From assembly GCF_947179515.1 (NCBI RefSeq), contig NC_067488.1, positions 33,207,842 to 33,271,841 on the forward strand: DNA of 64,000 nucleotides. The letters are read 5' to 3'. Below the pieces are notes generated by a model. It ran no database searches and was not told the DNA's origin. It worked only from the letters and a program-made list of their open reading frames with translations. This stretch comes from Apodemus sylvaticus. Its lineage: Eukaryota; Chordata; Mammalia; Rodentia; Muridae. Position 1 is the first letter of the stretch, and each line of letters opens with the position of its first letter. This document shows, piece by piece, positions 60,070-64,000 of this stretch. A program made the translations under genes and the position numbers.

Positions 60070-60667
60070 CAGGAATGTTAAGTAATCCTGTGTAATAAAT
60101 GGACTGATGGAAGTATTACCATTCTGAATCTCAAATTGTACTGTAAAGATATATCAATAAAAACAGCGTGGTTTTGGCAAAAACAGATATAATAATCAAT
60201 GGAATCTAATTGAAAACCCCCACATAGGTCCACATACCTGCAGACACCTGATTTTTGATAAGGAAAGCAGAAATACACACTGGAAAAATGACAGTATCTT
60301 CAACAAATGGTGCTGGTAAAACTGGATAATTGAATGCAGAAAAATGTAAGCGGTTCTATTCTCACTGCCTCAAACATAACTCCAAGTGGGTCTAAGACTT
60401 TATATAAAGTCCAGATACACTGAATTTGATAGAAGAGAAAGTGGGGAAATAGCCTTGAACTCACCGGCACAGAAAAAGACTTTATGAACTGTTCACCCAT
60501 TGCACAGGCACTAACATCAACAATTAATGAATAGGACCTAATAAAACTGAAAAGCTTCTGTATGGCAAAGTACATCATCATTTGTACAAAGTAGCAGCCT
60601 ACAGAATGGGAAAAGATTTTTACCATGGACACATCCCATAGATGGCTAGTATCCAAAGTATATAAAG
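59867..60667 (+). mobile_element. inverted 5' segment of the old L1 (ORF2)
   Basis: Plus-orientation L1 ORF2 sequence starting near ATCTATACTCATGGATTAAT and including TACCAAAAGCAATCTAGAAA, CAAATGGTGCTGGTAAAACT and GATGGCTAGTATCCAAAGTA. A (CA)n run (60029-60067) lies within it. It stops at ...GTATATAAAG (60667) and its logical continuation, AACTAAAGTAACTGAATATC, reappears at 61816, on the far side of a younger L1. Divergence matches the 56637-59866 part, so both are taken as one twin-primed insertion. Confidence 0.82.
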
Positions 60668-61815
60668 CACGGGACCAGATGGCTTCAGTGCAGAATTTTA
60701 TCAGACCTTTATAGAAGCCCTAACACCAATACGCTTCAAACTATTCCACAAACTAGAAACAGAAGGAACTCTACCCAACTCGTTGATACCAAAACCACAC
60801 AAAGGTCCAACAAAGAAAGAGAACTTCAGGCCAATTTCCCTTATGAATATTGATGCAAAAATACTTAATAAAATTCTTGCCAACTGGATCCAAGAACACA
60901 TCAAATTGATCATCTACCATGATCAAGTAGGCTTCATTCCAGGGATGCAGGGATGGTTCAATATAAGTAAATCCATCAATGCAATCCACTATGTAAACAA
61001 ACTCAAAGAAAAAAAACATATGATCATCTCATTAGATGCAGAAAAAGCATTTGACAAAATTCAGCATCCTTTCATGCTAAAAGTCTTGGAAAGAACAGGA
61101 ATTCAAGGCCCATACCTAAACATCGTTAAAGCAATATACAGTAAACCATAGCTAACATCAAAGATGTAAGATGGTACAACCACTTTGGAAATCAGTCTGG
61201 AGGTCCCTCAGAAAACTGGACATGACACTTCCAGAGGACCCTGCTATACCTCTCCTGGGCATATACCCAAAGGATTCCCCGGCATGCAATGAAGATACAT
61301 GCTCCATTATGTTCATAGCAGACTTATTTATAATAGCCAGAAGCTGGAAAGAACCCAGATGTCCCTCAAAGGAGGAATGGATACAGAATATGTGGTATAT
61401 TTACACAATGGAATACTACTCTGCAATTAGAAACAATGAATTCACAACATTTTTAGGCAAATGGTTTGATCTGGAAAATATCATCCTAAGTGAGGTAACC
61501 CAATCACAAAAGAATACACATGGAATGCAATCTCTGATAAGTGGATATTAATTAGCCTAGAATCCCTGAATACCCAAGGCACAAATCGCATAACAAATGA
61601 CTCCCATGAAGAAGTAAGGAGAGGGTCCTGATCCTGGAAAGGATTGACCTAGCGTTGGAGGGGAGTATCAGGACAGAGAAAAAGGAGAGACGTGATTGGA
61701 GAATGGGTGGAGAGAAGAAGGTTTATGGGACATATGGGGAGGGGGGATCTGGGAAAGGGGAAAATCATTTGGAATGTAAACAAAGAATATAGAAAACAAA
61801 AATATATTAAAAAAA
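60668..61815 (+). mobile_element. younger L1 with internal deletion, nested in the old L1
   Basis: 60668 to about 61162 encodes part of the ORF2 reverse-transcriptase domain (open frame 60783-61151 with RPISLMNIDAKILNKIL, DQVGFIPGMQGWFNI, and SLDAEKAFDKIQ including the motif-A aspartates). The YADD motif is absent. From about 61165 the sequence jumps to the ORF2 C-terminal region (61171-61551) and 3'UTR, ending in an A-rich tail at 61791-61815. The middle of ORF2 is missing, so the product would be non-functional. Confidence 0.9.
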
Positions 61816-61870
61816 GAACTAAAGTAACTGAATATCAAGAGAACAAATAACCAATTAAAATTGAGGTACA
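61816..61870 (+). mobile_element. continuation of the old L1 ORF2 segment
   Basis: AACTAAAGTAACTGAATATC-AAGAGAACAAATAACC continues the ORF2 sequence broken off at 60667, then is interrupted again at 61870/61871 by the next L1. The remainder would lie beyond the window. Confidence 0.8.
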
Positions 61871-62919
61871 GCGGTTGAGGCGGTGGTGGCGGTGGCAGCA
61901 GTGCAGCAGTGGCTGGTCCAGCCGAAGGGCCATCAGCAGTGGAACCAAGGCGACACAGGGTCCAGTTAGGCCCTGTGCCCATGACCACTGACCTTCGCTG
62001 GCCAGCCAGGCTGCAAGCAGCTGCAGATTTACGGTGCCTTTCACCGCACAGAAGCCACATCAGAAATCTGCCTCCTGCCAGTCATGAGAGACTCACCCCC
62101 ATCTTGGTTTCGGACTCCAGAGAGATCGGACAGACTGAGGTACACAAACATGACCCGAGGCCAACATCGCGGGGGTCTGAACCCGACGGGCATTGGCCTG
62201 CACCCAGACCCTGGGCTGTTCGGGGGGCCATCGGGGTGCCAACCCAGCCAGGAGGTTTTTTGCCCGCGCAGGCGCGTGCATCGCCATTTTGCCTACAGGA
62301 CGCCAGAGAGCTCTAGCAGGCAAAGCCATTAACAGGCATAGCCTGAGGCTAACAAAGTGGGGGTCTAGGCCCCAACAGGTCCTGGACTGACCCCAAGAAC
62401 TGGGCGGCTTGGTGGGCCATCTGTGTGTGTGTCAACCCGCCCAGGAGGTTGTTAGCCCAGCAGACTCTCCTGGCACTTTCAGGGAGCGTGAGCGCACACG
62501 CCTGCCATCCTGGCCACCTGACAGACCCAATTAAAAGTCATAGCCCGAGGGGAACTTTGCTAGGACCTTGGCCTCCCAGGCTTTTACCTGGACCCAGGGC
62601 CTGAGCACCCAGACTAGCCTTGTGTGCACCAACCCGGATGGGAGATCAGCTGCCCAGCAGAGTGATCAGCATGCGGAAAAGGTCCTGGCAGCATACACCA
62701 TCAGCACTCCCTGAAGGTGCAAACGGGCTCCATCTGATTCACAGACACAATCTGGGGCAAAGCACACTAGAGCTGCAAGGGCACCCAAGCAGAGGACAGC
62801 ACATCAACAATCTGCTACACGGGAAACCCAGCCATATAGTGTTGCAGTAATAGCCCCAGAGCCCCTCAGGAAGCCCAAACACCAGCCAGGGACAAGACCA
62901 ACTAACTCCAGAGAACAAG

Positions 62920-63221
62920 ATGGCAAAGAGCAAACTCAGGAACGCTACTAACAGAAATCTAGGCAATATGGCAGCATCTGAACCAAACTCTCCAACATCA
63001 CCAAGTCCTGGTTATGCCAACACACCAGAGAAACAAGATTTGGATTTAAAATCACTGATCATGATGCTACTAGAAGAACACAAAAAGGACATAAATGAAT
63101 CTCTTAAAGAAATACAGGGGAACATGAATAAGCTAGAAACCTGTATAATGGAAACAGAAAAATCACTTAAAGAAATGCAGGAGAATAAGGCTCAAGAGAT
63201 AGAAGCCAATAAAGAAGAAAG

Positions 63222-63270
<49 letters not shown>

Positions 63271-64000
63271 TAAAGAAATGCAGGAGAACTTGAGTCAAGA
63301 GGCAGAAGTCATGAAAGAGGAAACACAAAAATCTCTTAAAGAATTACAGGAAAACACAAACAAACAAATGATGGAACTGAGCAAAACCATCCTGGATCTA
63401 AAAACAGAAGTAGAAACAACTAAGAAATCACAACTTTGGAGATAGAAAACCTTGAGAAGAAATCAAGGGCCATAGATGCAAATATAAACAACAGAATGCA
63501 AGAGATGGAAGAAAGAATTTCAGATGCCGAAGATACCATAGAAACCATTGACTCAACAGTCAAAGAAAATGCAAAATGCAAAAAGCTTGTATCCCAGAAC
63601 ATCCAGGAAATCCAGGATACAATGAGAAGACCAAACCTAAGGATTATAGGTATAGATGAGAGTGAAGATTTACAACTGAAAGGGCCAGCAAATATCTTTA
63701 ACAAAATTATGGAAGAAAACTTTCCCAACTTAAAGAGAGAAATACCTATGAATATACAAGAAGCCTACAGAACTCCAAACAGACTGGATCTGAGCAGAAA
63801 TGCCTCTCGCCACATAATAATTAAAAACCCAAATGCACTAAACAAAGAAAGAATATTAAAGGCAGTAAGAGAAAAAGGCCAAGTAACATATAAAAGAAGA
63901 CCTATCAGAATCACACCAGACTTCTCACCAGAGATCATGAAAGCTAGAAGATCCTGGGCAGATCTCATGCAGACTCTAAGAGAACACAAATGTCAGCCAA
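62920..64000 (+). pseudogene. L1 ORF1 (RNA-binding protein), frameshifted and partial
   Basis: ORF1p is the trimeric nucleic-acid chaperone that coats L1 RNA. Start ATG at 62920 (MAKSKLRNATNRN), with the coiled-coil region beginning near residue 45 (NTPEKQDLDLKSL). A 45-A run (63224-63268) puts the frame off by one and causes a stop at 63271-63273. Sequence between 63269 and about 63435 is open in the shifted frame (LKEMQENLSQEAEVMKEET), and from 63436 the original frame resumes without stops to 64000 (RRM and C-terminal region: NLRIIGIDESEDLQLKG, REKGQVTYKRRPIRITPDF). The window ends within the C-terminal domain. Confidence 0.92.
63224..63268 (+). repeat. poly(A) run inside L1 ORF1
   Basis: 45 consecutive A within the coiled-coil coding region, next to a duplicated CTTAAAGAAATGCAGGAGAA word (before and after the run). 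Longer than any A-run expected in a functional ORF1. Confidence 0.95.

Larger units (their letters stand above)
61871..64000 (+). mobile_element. L1 with 5'UTR and start of ORF1, runs off the window
   Basis: About 1.05 kb of GC-rich 5'UTR (61871-62919) followed by ORF1 from 62920. It begins with a GCGGTTGAGGCGGTGGTGGC-type GC-rich stretch. The 5'UTR contains three diverged ~200-bp units (markers: AGCCAGGAGGTTTTTTGCCC at 62247, CGCCCAGGAGGTTGTTAGCC at about 62438, CCCGGATGGGAGATCAGCTG at about 62632), i.e. a degenerate monomer-type promoter. CGCCATTTTG (62282-62291) is a reverse YY1-type site and GCGCAGGCGCG just upstream is NRF1-like. ORF2 would follow outside the window. Confidence 0.9.

Overview
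The window is mammalian, non-coding DNA from a murid rodent. B1, B2 and B3 SINEs, ORR1-like MaLR LTRs, a URR1-like hAT element, and both young and old (Lx-like) rodent L1 copies occur together, with many long (GT)n, (GA)n and (CT)n tracts. No tRNA-derived ID element was found, which weakly argues against rat, but the genus cannot be fixed by eye. No complete host protein-coding gene, rRNA or tRNA gene, or CRISPR array was recognised. The long open frames are repeat-encoded or unrecognised. Two exon-like segments with good splice signals (29478-29518 and 32650-32725, + strand) are the only hints of a host transcript.

Layout. 1-15 kb: sparse unique DNA with a minus-strand MaLR LTR plus likely internal region (872-2165), G/C-skewed tracts near 4.0 and 5.8 kb, two LTR-like segments (4.39-4.75 and 10.03-10.45 kb), an old L1 3'UTR-like block (8.0-9.2 kb) and a run of minus-strand MaLR/MLT1-type LTRs (12.1-14.2 kb). 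15-30 kb: B1 and B3 copies, a twin-primed L1 with target duplication (22648-23483), a B1 whose tail grew into a long (CT)n/(CTTT)n tract (26892-27133), and the exon-like segment at 29.5 kb. 30-48 kb: an Lx-like L1 3'UTR, a 42-bp minisatellite, a URR1-like element, a 300-bp CCAAR pentamer array, MaLR LTRs, and B3, B2 and B3 copies.

48.6-56.3 kb holds the most striking unit: an intact, very young, apparently non-autonomous LTR retroelement on the minus strand (50628-55274). It has two 417-bp LTRs differing at one base, a 6-bp target duplication, a tRNA-Lys-type primer binding site, a polypurine tract and an AT-rich 3.8-kb interior without gag/pol-sized frames. The interior carries its own tandem repeats and regulatory-looking motifs. 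Two young L1 3' ends in opposite orientation flank it as ~1-kb inverted arms.

56.6-64 kb is a nested stack. An old, twin-primed Lx-like L1 was entered separately by an ORR1 MaLR (whose second LTR end is inverted), by an internally deleted L1 with part of the RT domain, and by an L1 that starts with a long 5'UTR and a frameshifted ORF1 running off the end of the window. The elements do not form a cooperating system. Family names come from memory of consensus sequences and should be confirmed with RepeatMasker.
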